Notes under the pieces: generated by a model | Database searches by the model: none | What the model saw: the letters and a program-made list of their open reading frames with translations, nothing else | What the model was told of the DNA's origin: nothing | Program-made: the position numbers and the translations under genes | In this document: positions 25,543 to 34,953 of the stretch, piece by piece | Position numbering within the stretch: position 1 is the stretch's first letter | How the letters are laid out: each line of letters begins with the position of its first letter | NCBI GenBank assembly: GCA_002281535.1 | Contig: NCGD01000001.1 | Span: 1 to 64,000 of the forward strand | Length of the DNA: 64,000 bases | Source: Sphingomonas sp. 28-63-12 | Lineage (GTDB): Bacteria > Pseudomonadota > Alphaproteobacteria > Sphingomonadales > Sphingomonadaceae | Reading direction: 5' to 3'

Positions 25543-26544
25543 TTACCCCATCGCCCCGGTCGACCCCCGCACGACCAGCTCATGCACAATCTCCCGCCGC
25601 TCATGCGCGCCAATTGCCTTGCCGAGCAGCAAGTCAGCCGCCGCATGCGCCATTTCGCGGGTTGGTTGGCGAATCGTGGTGAGCGGCGGCCAGACATAGC
25701 GGGCGAGCGCGGTATCATCGAACCCTGCCACCGAGAGATCGCCCGGCACGTTCAAACCCAGCCGGTGCGCTACCGTCAACACGCCGGCGGCCATGTCGTC
25801 GCTGGCCGCAAAGATCGCGCTTGGCGGCGTCGGCAGCGCCAGCAGCGCCTCTGCTTCACGCGCGCCGGAGGCGAAATCGTAATTGCCGCTGCGGATCAGG
25901 TGCGTATCGATGGCGATGCCTGCCCCGCGCAGGGCATCAAGATAGCCTTCGGTCCGCTGCGCGCTGGTCGCAAAGCCGGGGTCGCCGGCGATTAAGCCGA
26001 TCCGCTGATGGCCGAGCTCAAGCAGGTGATTGGTCATCGTCGCTGCCGCGGCACGGTTGTCTATAAACGTGGAGGGGGAAAGATCGAACTGCGTGCCCGG
26101 TGACACCCGCACGAAGCGCACCCCGCGCCGCCCGAGCAGGTCGAGCACGTCAGGATGATCCGAGACCGGCGGGGTCAGGATCAGCCCGTCAATCTGCGTT
26201 GCTTCCACCAGGCTCTCAATCTCGTCGAGCAAGCGCGGCGAGCCGCGATCATAAGGTTGCGCAATCATCCTGACACCGTCCTGCTCGCAGCGATCGCGAA
26301 TGCCCGATTGCATTTCATAGACATAATAGGGGCTGGGATTGTCGCAGATCAGCGCGATCTGGAACGATCGCCGCCCGGCCAACGATCGCGCCGCGACATT
26401 GGGGCGAAAGTTCAGCCGCGCGACGACTTCCGCCACCCGGGCGCGGGTCTCTGCGCCGACATATTTTTCGTTGTTGAGCACGCGCGACACGGTCTTGATC
26501 GAAACGCCCGCTTCGCGTGACACATCCTTGATGGTGACGCGCAC
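25543..26544 (-). CDS. LacI-family transcriptional regulator
   Basis: A 333-residue LacI/GalR regulator. The N-terminal helix-turn-helix is VTIKDVSREAGVSIKTVSRV with hinge NFRPNVAARSLAG, followed by a periplasmic-binding-protein-like sensor domain (IALICDNPSPYYVYEMQ, FVRVSPGTQFDLS, SAIFAASDDMAAGVL, LSVAGFDDTALARYVWPPLT). It should repress in the absence of a sugar ligand. The two matching operator-like palindromes in the sulfoquinovose region are its likely targets. Divergent from the PBP gene. Confidence 0.85.
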   Translation of the reverse strand: MRVTIKDVSREAGVSIKTVSRVLNNEKYVGAETRARVAEVVARLNFRPNVAARSLAGRRSFQIALICDNPSPYYVYEMQSGIRDRCEQDGVRMIAQPYDRGSPRLLDEIESLVEATQIDGLILTPPVSDHPDVLDLLGRRGVRFVRVSPGTQFDLSPSTFIDNRAAAATMTNHLLELGHQRIGLIAGDPGFATSAQRTEGYLDALRGAGIAIDTHLIRSGNYDFASGAREAEALLALPTPPSAIFAASDDMAAGVLTVAHRLGLNVPGDLSVAGFDDTALARYVWPPLTTIRQPTREMAHAAADLLLGKAIGAHERREIVHELVVRGSTGAMG

Positions 26545-26750
26545 CGCTTGCCCCTCCTGCGTGCCGGCGGTTTCGTGTGCCCGGCTGACCTGCTAGGCGA
26601 TGTGCATGAGCAACGCCCGCCCGTCCAGTCCGGCGTCCAGTCCGGCGGCCAATTCGCAGGCCTGCCTCGCTGGGCATCGCTGCTTGCCGCCACTGTCCTA
26701 TTACGATAATACAGTGAGCTGTCGCGTACCGCATCAGCTGGATCGAGACT

Positions 26751-28955
26751 ATGACTTCAGGCCCTGTTGATCGTTCCTCGTCTGGCCGCTGGCGGCCCGA
26801 ACCGGCGACGCCGCTCGAGCTGACCGACGGGATGCCACCGCCTCAAGGCTATGCAGGGCATGCGCGGGGCGACGCTGCCGATGCCGATCAGGATGACTGG
26901 GAGGCATGGGACCAGGACGACGGTTACGAAGACTCCCATTTCGATCCCAACGGCCGCGACTATTCGACCAACCTGCCGGTGGCCTATCGGCCCGGCCGCT
27001 GGCGCTGGGCGATTCGCGCCATGGCGGCCGGGGTCATGCTGTTCGTGCTGGCAGTCGGCTGGCTCGCCCTGACCGCGCCGTTGTCGAAATCGCTGCAGCC
27101 GCCGGCGCCGCCCAGCGTTACCTTGCTTGCCGCCGATGGCACGCCGATCGCGCGGCGCGGGGCGACGATCGGCAAGCCAGTCGATGCCGCCACCTTGCCG
27201 TCTCACGTCACCAACGCCTTTCTCGCGATCGAGGATCGCCGCTTTCGCAGCCATTGGGGCATCGATCCCTGGGGCATCACGCGGGCGATGTTCCACAACA
27301 TGGCCGCAGGCGGACTGCGCGAAGGCGGCAGTACCATTACTCAGCAGCTCGCCAAGAATGCCTTTCTCGATTCCGATCGAACGGCAGGGCGCAAGATCCG
27401 CGAAGCGATGATCGCGCTGTGGCTTGAGGCCTGGCTGACCAAGGACGAGATCTTGTCGCGCTATCTCTCCAACGTGTATTTCGGGGATAATGCTTATGGC
27501 CTGACCGCGGCGGCGAGGCATTATTTCAGCACCACCCCCGAAAAGCTGACGGTCGCGCAGGCGGCGATGCTGGCCGGGCTGGTTAAGGCACCGTCGCGAT
27601 TGGCGCCGACCGGCAATCTGTCCGGCGCGCGGGCGCGACAGGCGGTTGTGGTCGGCGCGATGGTGCGCGGCGGTTTCCTCGGCAAAGCAGAGGCCGCCGA
27701 TATCGGCCGGACACGGCTCCATCCAGACAAGGTGCGACCGCTGCCCGATGGCACCTATTTCGCCGACTGGGTGCTGCCGGCGGCGCGCGATCAGGCAGGC
27801 GCGATCAGCACAGAGGCGCGTGTCACCACCACGCTCGATACGCGCCTGCAACGGGCGGCCGAGCGCGCGGTGCGGCGTGCCGGGCTGCGCACCGCGCAGG
27901 TCGCGATTGTGGCGATGCGGCCCGATGGGCGAATCGTCGCGATGGTGGGCGGTAAATCCTATGCCGACAGCCCGTTCAACCGCGCCACTCAGGCGCGGCG
28001 CCAGCCCGGCTCGGCGTTCAAGCTGTTCGTCTATCTGGCAGCGCTGCGCAGCGGGATGACGCCCGATTCGCTGGTCGATGATTCGCCTGTCACGATTGGC
28101 AAATGGAGCCCGAAAAACAGCGACGGCCGGTACAAGGGCATGATCACGCTGCGCCAGGCCTTTGCGCGATCGAGCAATGTCGCCGCCGCGCGGCTCACGC
28201 AGAAAGTCGGCGTGCGCGCGGTGATCAAGGCCGCACGCGATCTCGGCATTTCAACCCCGCTGCCCGATGAGGCGACGATCGCGCTCGGCACGGCGAGCAG
28301 TTCGCTGCTCGAGCTGACCGCTGCCTATGCCGCAATCGCCGCCGACGGCTATCCGGTCCGCCCGCACGGTCTGACCGCGCCGACCGAGAAAAGCTGGCTC
28401 GACGCGCTGGGCGATCGATCGAACAGTTTCGGCACCAGGGTGCGCGCCGATATGCTCGATCTGCTCCACGCCTCGATCACGACCGGCACTGGCCGCCAGG
28501 CGGCCCTGTCGATCGACAGCTATGGCAAGACCGGTACCAGCCAGGACAATCGCGATGCGCTGTTCCTTGGTTTTGCCGAGGATTTGGTGGTCGGGGTGTG
28601 GGTCGGCAATGATGATAATTCGCCCAACCCCGGTCTGTCGGGCGGGGGCATCCCGGCGCGGATCTGGCGCGATTTCATGCAGAATGCATTGCGGCTGGAC
28701 CCTGTGATACGAGTACCAGTTGAAGCCGACCCCGATATAGGCGACGATCCGGGCGATCTCGGCGACGTCGAGATCGAGGGGCCAGCAGCGGGCAACAGCC
28801 TGAGCGTTGAGGGTAGCGTGAGCGGCTTTGGCCTCAACCTGAAATTTGGTCGCGACGGCAGCATCGCGATTGACCGCAAACCGCCCCGCGACCGGCCCGA
28901 GCCGACGCCACCGGCGGCACGTGATCGCTCGCCGGCGCAGGATGAAGAACTTTAA
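26751..28955 (+). CDS. Class A penicillin-binding protein (PBP1 family)
   Basis: A 734-residue bifunctional peptidoglycan synthase. There is an unusually acidic cytoplasmic region (residues 40-70), one membrane anchor (87-109), a glycosyltransferase domain with catalytic Glu161 in AIEDRRFRSHWG and EGGSTITQQLAKNAFL, and a transpeptidase domain with the motifs QPGSAFKLF (SxxK), RSSNVAAARL (SxN) and SYGKTGTSQD (KTG). A low-complexity tail follows from about residue 650. It polymerises and cross-links the cell wall. Close to PBP1a/PBP1c; the exact subgroup cannot be set by eye. Confidence 0.88.
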   Translation: MTSGPVDRSSSGRWRPEPATPLELTDGMPPPQGYAGHARGDAADADQDDWEAWDQDDGYEDSHFDPNGRDYSTNLPVAYRPGRWRWAIRAMAAGVMLFVLAVGWLALTAPLSKSLQPPAPPSVTLLAADGTPIARRGATIGKPVDAATLPSHVTNAFLAIEDRRFRSHWGIDPWGITRAMFHNMAAGGLREGGSTITQQLAKNAFLDSDRTAGRKIREAMIALWLEAWLTKDEILSRYLSNVYFGDNAYGLTAAARHYFSTTPEKLTVAQAAMLAGLVKAPSRLAPTGNLSGARARQAVVVGAMVRGGFLGKAEAADIGRTRLHPDKVRPLPDGTYFADWVLPAARDQAGAISTEARVTTTLDTRLQRAAERAVRRAGLRTAQVAIVAMRPDGRIVAMVGGKSYADSPFNRATQARRQPGSAFKLFVYLAALRSGMTPDSLVDDSPVTIGKWSPKNSDGRYKGMITLRQAFARSSNVAAARLTQKVGVRAVIKAARDLGISTPLPDEATIALGTASSSLLELTAAYAAIAADGYPVRPHGLTAPTEKSWLDALGDRSNSFGTRVRADMLDLLHASITTGTGRQAALSIDSYGKTGTSQDNRDALFLGFAEDLVVGVWVGNDDNSPNPGLSGGGIPARIWRDFMQNALRLDPVIRVPVEADPDIGDDPGDLGDVEIEGPAAGNSLSVEGSVSGFGLNLKFGRDGSIAIDRKPPRDRPEPTPPAARDRSPAQDEEL

Positions 28956-29003
28956 CCTACCGTAACGGTTGACGCCTGCCCCCTGCTGTCGCCAAGGCGA
29001 GTC

Positions 29004-30005
29004 ATGCGCTTTTTTTCCGATAACGCCGCCCCGGCTTGCCCGGCTGTCCTGGCCGCGCTTGGCACCGCCAATGTGCTCGACACCGCTTATGACGGCGATG
29101 GCTGGAGCCGGGCCATCGATTCCCGCGTTTCCGCGCTGTTCGAAACGCCGGTGCGCGCGTTTTGGCTGCCATCGGGCACAGCCGCGAATTGCCTGGCGCT
29201 GGCGGCGATGTGCCCGCCCCATGGCGGCATTATCTGCCACCGCGACGCGCATATCCAGAATGACGAATGCGGCGCGCCCGAATTCTTCACCCACGGTGCC
29301 AAGTTACTGCTCGCCGAGGGCGAGGGCGCCAAGCTGACGCCGAACAGCATCGCTGCGCTGATCGAGTCGATCCCGCGCGATGTCCATCGTACCCAGCCAC
29401 ATGCAATTTCGATCACTAACGCCACCGAATATGGCCTGGTCTATACCCCACAGGATGTCACCGCGATCAGCGCGCTCGCACGCGCGCAGGGGCTAAAGTT
29501 GCACATGGACGGGGCGCGTTTTGCCAATGCGGTCGCCCGGCTTGGCTGTTCGCCCGCCGATCTCACCTGGCGCGCCGGCGTCGATGCGCTGAGCTTCGGC
29601 TTCATCAAAAATGGCGGCATGACGGCGGAGCTGCTGGTATTTTTCGATCACGACCTCGCCAAGGGCACGGCGGAGCGGCGCAAGCGCGCGGGCATGTTGC
29701 TGTCCAAGGGGCGATATCTCGCCGCGCAGATCCTGGCGATGCTCGATGATGACCTCTGGCTCGCCAATGCGCGCGCCGCCAATGCGGCGGCGGGATTGCT
29801 AGCCGCCGCCGCCGGCGATCGCCTGCTCCACCCGGTCGAGGCCAATGAAGTGTTTCTGCGGGTGACGCCCGATGAGGCGGCAAAGCTGCGGGCGCTCGGC
29901 TTCGACTTTTACGATTGGGGCCCGGGCGAAGCGCGGCTGGTGACGTCATGGAACCATTTGCCGGCGGATATCGGCCCGCTGGCCGATGCCATCGCCCGGC
30001 TTTGA
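29004..30005 (+). CDS. ltaE: Low-specificity L-threonine aldolase
   Basis: A 333-residue fold-type I PLP enzyme. Matching segments are MRFFSDNAAPACPAVLAAL at the start, FWLPSGTAANCLAL, ARAQGLKLHMDGARFANAVA and the PLP-lysine region LSFGFIKNGGM. It splits L-threonine or L-allo-threonine to glycine and acetaldehyde. Full length. The EamA transporter gene starts at a TTG that overlaps this stop codon, so the two are probably co-translated. Confidence 0.85.
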   Translation: MRFFSDNAAPACPAVLAALGTANVLDTAYDGDGWSRAIDSRVSALFETPVRAFWLPSGTAANCLALAAMCPPHGGIICHRDAHIQNDECGAPEFFTHGAKLLLAEGEGAKLTPNSIAALIESIPRDVHRTQPHAISITNATEYGLVYTPQDVTAISALARAQGLKLHMDGARFANAVARLGCSPADLTWRAGVDALSFGFIKNGGMTAELLVFFDHDLAKGTAERRKRAGMLLSKGRYLAAQILAMLDDDLWLANARAANAAAGLLAAAAGDRLLHPVEANEVFLRVTPDEAAKLRALGFDFYDWGPGEARLVTSWNHLPADIGPLADAIARL

Positions 30006-30919
30006 CCCCCGCCGCAGCCCCACAATCGACCCGACTGGCCATTTTGGTGCCATTTGCGATCGTGACTCTGATCTGGGGATCGACCTGGATCGTGATCCGC
30101 GACCAGATCGGGATTGTGCCGCCGAGCTGGTCGGTCAGCTACCGGTTCCTGATCGCCGGGGTGGTGATGCTCGGCTATGCCGCCTATCGGGGCGAGCGGA
30201 TCGTGCTCGACGCGCGCGGCTGGGCCTTTGCCGGCGCGCTGGCGGTGCTGCAATTCTGCCTGAACTTCAATCTGGTCTACCGCGCGGAGGCCCATATCAC
30301 CTCGGGGCTGGTCGCGGTGGTGTTCGCGCTGTTGCTGGTGCCGAATGCGATATTGGGGCGGATTTTTCTGGGCCAGCAGCTCGGGCGGCAATTGCTGGTC
30401 GGCTCGGGCGTGGCGATGGCGGGCGTCGCGCTGCTGTTTGTGCATGAGGCACGGGTCAATCCCAATGGCCCGGCCGAATCGCTGATCGGCGTGGCGATCA
30501 CCATGGCCGGTGTCATGGCTGCGTCGATCGCCAACATCTTGCAGGGCACCCAGACCGCGAAGAAATATCCGATGATCCCGACCTTGGGTATCGCGATGCT
30601 GATCGGCGCGGCGATCGATGGCGTGATCGCGTGGAGCCTGACCGGGCCACCGGTGATCGAACTTCGCACCGGCTATCTGATCGGCCTGCTCTATTTGGGC
30701 GTTGTTGCCTCGGCCATCGCTTTCACGCTGTATTTCAGCATGCTGCGGATTATCGGCACCGCCAAGGCGGCCTATTCCAGCGTGATCGTCCCGGTGATCG
30801 CGATGCTGTTGTCGACCATGTTCGAGGGTTATCGCTGGTCGCCGCTGGCCGCCGGCGGGGCCGTGCTGGCCATGTTCGGGCTGGTTATCGCACTAAGGGC
30901 GAGTAGACCGACGCGATAG
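30002..30919 (+). CDS. EamA-family (DMT) transporter
   Basis: About 305 residues with ten predicted membrane helices arranged as two EamA repeats (LVPFAIVTLIWGSTWIVIRD; SSVIVPVIAMLLSTMFEGY). The TTG at 30002 overlapping the aldolase stop (TTGA) is the likely start; upstream codons in this frame lie inside the aldolase gene. Members export amino acids or other metabolites. Its last 91 bases overlap the convergent SDR gene. Confidence 0.8.
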   Translation: MTPAAAPQSTRLAILVPFAIVTLIWGSTWIVIRDQIGIVPPSWSVSYRFLIAGVVMLGYAAYRGERIVLDARGWAFAGALAVLQFCLNFNLVYRAEAHITSGLVAVVFALLLVPNAILGRIFLGQQLGRQLLVGSGVAMAGVALLFVHEARVNPNGPAESLIGVAITMAGVMAASIANILQGTQTAKKYPMIPTLGIAMLIGAAIDGVIAWSLTGPPVIELRTGYLIGLLYLGVVASAIAFTLYFSMLRIIGTAKAAYSSVIVPVIAMLLSTMFEGYRWSPLAAGGAVLAMFGLVIALRASRPTR

Positions 30920-31668
30920 TCGGGAAAAGCGGGTTGCCAGCCGAGCAGACGCTTGGCCTTGCCATTCGCGACGCGGCGGTTTTCGGCGTAAAAGCCGCGT
31001 GCCATGGGCGATAGCCCGGCGGCGTCGATCGTCAGCAGCGGCAGGCGCGGCAGCCCGGCCAGCCGGCAGGCAAAATCGATCACGTCATTCTGGCTGCAGG
31101 GCAGATCATCGGCCAGATTATAGGCGCCCGGCGGTCCCGCCAGCCCAGCCACCACGCCGCTGGCGATGTCATCGACATGCACCCGGCTGAACACCTGATC
31201 GGGCAGGTCGATCCGGTGTCCGCGCCCGGCAATCACGCGGTCGATCGCCGATCGGCCAGGGCCATAAATGCCGGGCAGGCGGAAGACATGCGCGCGCCGT
31301 TGCAACCAAGCCGAATCGGCTTCGGCCCGGGCGCTGCGGCGGCCCGAGCCGGTTGGGCTGCTCTCGTCGACCCAGGCGCCGGCGGCATCACCATAGACGC
31401 CGGTGGACGACAAATAGCCGATCCAGCGCGCGCCCAGCGCATCGCCATAGCGCGCGAGCACCGGATCATGACCGCTCTCGGGCGGGATCGAGATCAGGAG
31501 ATGGCTGGCCGTAGCGATCGCTGCCGCCACAGCCGGGCCATCATCGAAAGCGATTGTCCCGGGCCGGCCGGACCGGCTCGTGCCGGTGACCACCCAGCCC
31601 TTGGCCCGCAGCAGCCCGGCAACCCGTTCGGCGCTGTAGCCGAGGCCAAAGATCAACATTCTGCTCAT
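30829..31668 (-). CDS. NAD-dependent epimerase/SDR (YeeZ-like)
   Basis: A 279-residue extended short-chain dehydrogenase: RMLIFGLGYSAERVA as the dinucleotide loop, YLSSTGVYGDAAG, RVHVDDIASGVVAGL and GAYNLADDLPCSQNDVI. It resembles YeeZ-type epimerase-like proteins of unknown substrate. The C-terminus continues some 17 residues past the usual family end (after FPDYRVGLLAL) into the antisense of the EamA gene, which suggests loss of an earlier stop codon. Confidence 0.78.
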   Translation of the reverse strand: MSRMLIFGLGYSAERVAGLLRAKGWVVTGTSRSGRPGTIAFDDGPAVAAAIATASHLLISIPPESGHDPVLARYGDALGARWIGYLSSTGVYGDAAGAWVDESSPTGSGRRSARAEADSAWLQRRAHVFRLPGIYGPGRSAIDRVIAGRGHRIDLPDQVFSRVHVDDIASGVVAGLAGPPGAYNLADDLPCSQNDVIDFACRLAGLPRLPLLTIDAAGLSPMARGFYAENRRVANGKAKRLLGWQPAFPDYRVGLLALSAITSPNMASTAPPAASGDQR

Positions 31669-31779
31669 GGTCTTGCCCTATCCTGGTGGCGGGCAATATC
31701 ATGGGATCATGCCTGCCCCGGCGGCGGCCAGTGTGCGATTTCAGTGGCACACCAGCCCCGCTGACCCTATCTGGCGGTG

Positions 31780-34380
31780 ATGCTTGATGTAAATGCCGCG
31801 CTCGCCCAGCCCCATGTCACGCGCCGTGATGCCTATCGCGCGCCCGACTGGCTGGTGCCGCATATCGACCTGGATTTCGATCTCGATCCCACCGCGACCC
31901 GGGTTCGGGCGCGCCTGCAGGTGACCCGCAATGCCGGCGATGCCGGGCCGCTGCGGCTCGATGGCGGCGGACAGCAACCGACGTCGGTGTCGGTCGACGG
32001 CGTGGTGACGACGGCGTGGTCGATCGAGGAGGGCACGCTTGTCATCCCACTGAGCGGCGAAGCGCACCTGATCGAGACCGACGTGACGATCGCACCGGAG
32101 CGCAACACCCAGTTGATGGGGCTTTATGCGAGCGGCGGCCTGCTCTGCACGCAGTGCGAGGCCGAAGGCTTTCGCCGGATTACCTTCTTTCCCGATCGCC
32201 CTGATGTGCTCAGCCGCTATGCCGTGCGGATGACGGCCGACAAGGCGCGCTATCCGGTGTTGCTCGCTAATGGCGATCCGATCGGCAGTGGCGATTTGCC
32301 CGGCGGCCGGCATTGGGTTGAATGGCGCGATCCCTTTCCCAAGCCCAGCTATTTGTTTGCAATCGTTGCAGGCGATCTTGTCGCCAATCGCGCCCGCTTT
32401 ACCACGCGCAGCGGCCGCACGGTCGACCTTGGCATCTGGGTGCGCGCCAGCGATCTCGCCAAGACTGGCCATGCCCTAGCCGCGCTGCAGACGGCGATGA
32501 AATGGGACGAGGACGTCTATGGCCGCGAATATGATCTCGATGTCTTCAACATTGTCGCGGTCGATGATTTCAACTTTGGCGCGATGGAGAATAAGGGCCT
32601 CAATATCTTCAATTCGCGTTATATTCTGGCCGATCCGGACACCGCGACCGATTATGATTTCGATGGCGTCGCGGCCGTGGTCGCGCATGAATATTTTCAC
32701 AACTGGTCGGGCAACCGCGTCACCTGTCGCGACTGGTTCCAGCTGTCGCTGAAGGAAGGCTTCACGGTCTTTCGCGACCAGAGCTTCTCGGCGGATCAGG
32801 GATCGGCCGCGGTCAAGCGGATCGAGGATGTCCGCGCGCTCCGGGCGGCCCAGTTTCCCGAAGATGCCGGGCCGCTGGCGCATCCGGTGCGCCCGGAAAG
32901 CTATATCGAAATCTCAAATTTCTACACAGCGACCATCTATAACAAGGGTGCCGAAGTCATCCGCATGATGGCGACCATGCTGGGGGCCGAGCGATTTCGC
33001 GCCGGCAGCGATCTCTATTTTGATCGGTTCGACGGCACGGCCGCGACCTGCGAAGACTTCGTCGCCTGCATGGAAGAAGGCGGCGGGATCGATTTCGCGC
33101 AGTTTCGGCGGTGGTACAGCCAGGCCGGCACCCCACGGGTGACCGCAACACTCAGGCATGATGCCGCGGCGGGGACGGCGGTGCTCAAGCTCAGCCAGAC
33201 CGTCCCGCCCACCCCGGGGCAGCCGGCCAAGGCAGCGATGGTCCTGCCGCTGCGTCTCAAACTGTTCGGCAGCGCGACCGGCCGGCCAATGGGCGATGAA
33301 CAGCTGGTGCTGTTGACCGAACCGTCCGCTGACATCCTGTTTGATCAGATCACCGAGCCGCCCTTATTGTCGATCAATCGTCAATTTTCAGCGCCCGTCA
33401 TTGTCGAGACCAACCGTTCACCTGCTGATCTGGCACGCCTGTCGGCCTGCGACGATGATCCCTTTGCGCGCTATGAAGCGATGCAGCAGCTGATGCTCGA
33501 TACGATCGTCGCCAGCGTGACCCATGGCCGGGCCGATCATGGCGCGGTGATCGATGCGATTGCCGAAACGCTCGACGATCCGGCGCTTGATCCCGCCTTT
33601 GTCGCCGAGGCTGTGTTGCTGCCGGCGGACAGCTTCATCGGCGATCAGCTGGCGGTGGTCGATCCGGAGGCGATCTTCCGCGCGCGCGATGCGCTGCGGC
33701 GCGATATCGGTCGGACGCTTGAGGCAAAATGGCGCGCCGCCTATGCTCAGGCTGCCGCTACTGGCCCGTTCGAATATTCGCCGATCGCCAAGGGGCTGCG
33801 GCGGCTCAAATCGGTGTCGCTCGGCTATATCGCCGCGAGCGGCGCGGGCGATGCCTATGAAATCGCCTTTGCCCAGTTTGAGGCGGCGGACAACATGACC
33901 GATCGCCAGGGCGCGCTGACCAGTCTGGTCAATGGCCAGTCGAACACCCGCGTTGCCGCACTCGACATTTTCTACAATCGCTATTCGGACAATCCGCTGG
34001 TGCTCGACAAATGGTTTTCGACCCAGGCGCTGTCGAGCCGCGAGGACACACCCGATATCGTGTTCGATCTGGCGCATCACCGCGATTTCACGCTGTCCAA
34101 CCCCAATCGTGCGCGCGCGCTGGTCGGGGCTTTCAGCGTCAATCAGCGCGCCTTCCATGCGGCTGACGGCCGCGGCTATCGCTTCGTTGCCGACCAGCTG
34201 ATCGCGCTCGACAAGCTGAACCCGCAAACGGCGGCAAAGCTGGTGCCGCCGCTTGGCCGCTGGAAGCGGTTCAGCCCCGAACGCGCCGCCTTGATGCGGG
34301 CAGAGCTGGAACGGATTTTGGCCGCTCCCGGGGTGTCGCGCGACATGTTCGAACAGGCGTCGCGGAGCTTGGCAGGATAG
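31780..34380 (+). CDS. pepN: Aminopeptidase N (M1 family)
   Basis: An 866-residue M1 metallopeptidase of the bacterial PepN type. The exopeptidase motif is GAMENKGL and the zinc site is HEYFHNWSGNRV with the third ligand Glu in LSLKEGFTVFRDQ. The C-terminal helical domain common to PepN is complete (RWKRFSPERAALMRAELERI). Start ATG 31780 is used; a GTG lies directly before it. It trims N-terminal residues from peptides in the cytoplasm. Confidence 0.93.
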   Translation: MLDVNAALAQPHVTRRDAYRAPDWLVPHIDLDFDLDPTATRVRARLQVTRNAGDAGPLRLDGGGQQPTSVSVDGVVTTAWSIEEGTLVIPLSGEAHLIETDVTIAPERNTQLMGLYASGGLLCTQCEAEGFRRITFFPDRPDVLSRYAVRMTADKARYPVLLANGDPIGSGDLPGGRHWVEWRDPFPKPSYLFAIVAGDLVANRARFTTRSGRTVDLGIWVRASDLAKTGHALAALQTAMKWDEDVYGREYDLDVFNIVAVDDFNFGAMENKGLNIFNSRYILADPDTATDYDFDGVAAVVAHEYFHNWSGNRVTCRDWFQLSLKEGFTVFRDQSFSADQGSAAVKRIEDVRALRAAQFPEDAGPLAHPVRPESYIEISNFYTATIYNKGAEVIRMMATMLGAERFRAGSDLYFDRFDGTAATCEDFVACMEEGGGIDFAQFRRWYSQAGTPRVTATLRHDAAAGTAVLKLSQTVPPTPGQPAKAAMVLPLRLKLFGSATGRPMGDEQLVLLTEPSADILFDQITEPPLLSINRQFSAPVIVETNRSPADLARLSACDDDPFARYEAMQQLMLDTIVASVTHGRADHGAVIDAIAETLDDPALDPAFVAEAVLLPADSFIGDQLAVVDPEAIFRARDALRRDIGRTLEAKWRAAYAQAAATGPFEYSPIAKGLRRLKSVSLGYIAASGAGDAYEIAFAQFEAADNMTDRQGALTSLVNGQSNTRVAALDIFYNRYSDNPLVLDKWFSTQALSSREDTPDIVFDLAHHRDFTLSNPNRARALVGAFSVNQRAFHAADGRGYRFVADQLIALDKLNPQTAAKLVPPLGRWKRFSPERAALMRAELERILAAPGVSRDMFEQASRSLAG

Positions 34381-34388
34381 GGGCAGCA

Positions 34389-34706
34389 ATGGCCGCACAT
34401 TTCGATATCCGGATCTTCACCAACAAGATGATCATCACCAACCCCCAATCTGGCCAGTCGATCGCCCGTATGGCGGCGCGGCCGTTTTCGTCGTCACGGT
34501 TACTGATCGGCGATCTTGATGCGGCCGAGCAATTGCTCGGCAGCATCCTCAAGGAGATGGATGGATGGCGGCGCTTCTTTCGCGCGTCGATCACCGCCAC
34601 GATCCAGCCAATGGAGCAAAGCGACGGCGGGCTGAGCGCTGTCGAAACGCAGATCCTGTGCGATCTGGGCGTTCGTCTGGGCTTTACCCAGGTCGACATT
34701 GTTTAG
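34389..34706 (+). CDS. Small conserved hypothetical protein
   Basis: A 105-residue protein eight bases after pepN, so probably co-transcribed. Visible segments are MIITNPQSGQSIARMA, SSRLLIGDLDAAEQLLGSIL and IQPMEQSDGGLSAVETQILC. The pattern recalls short proteins annotated as rod-shape/MreB-like, where a PMEK-EGGL-type segment is conserved, but I cannot confirm this. No signal peptide or membrane helix. Confidence 0.55.
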   Translation: MAAHFDIRIFTNKMIITNPQSGQSIARMAARPFSSSRLLIGDLDAAEQLLGSILKEMDGWRRFFRASITATIQPMEQSDGGLSAVETQILCDLGVRLGFTQVDIV

Positions 34707-34717
34707 GCGGCCAGCGC

Positions 34718-34930
34718 CTAGCCGGCCATCAGCCGATGGAGATACGCCAGCGCGCCCGTCAGAAGGGCCAGTATTGCGGCGACAATGAGAACGAGCACAA
34801 CCAGCAGCAGAAACGCGCCGACCGCATTGTCGATCCGCCACAGCACCACGGCGATGACGATGATCGTTGCGATACCGGTGCCGAACAGATCATCTGCGCC
34901 GATAGCCAGTTCGCTGCAGGGGCGCCGTGC
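34718..34930 (-). CDS. Small two-helix membrane protein
   Basis: A 70-residue protein from ATG 34930 with two hydrophobic segments (FGTGIATIIVIAVVLWRI and AFLLLVVLVLIVAAILALLT). No family is recognised. It is downstream of another tiny membrane protein gene on the same strand (34954-35121). The start is chosen on length and composition; an ORF extension upstream to 35101 is polar and overlaps that second gene in another frame. Confidence 0.45.
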   Translation of the reverse strand, partial: ARRPCSELAIGADDLFGTGIATIIVIAVVLWRIDNAVGAFLLLVVLVLIVAAILALLTGALAYLHRLMAG

Positions 34931-34953
34931 CATTTGCCTGGCGGGCACGAAAG

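Noticed and set aside
28251-29294. A 347-residue open frame on the minus strand
   Set aside because: Lies opposite the PBP transpeptidase domain and threonine aldolase; no domain features.
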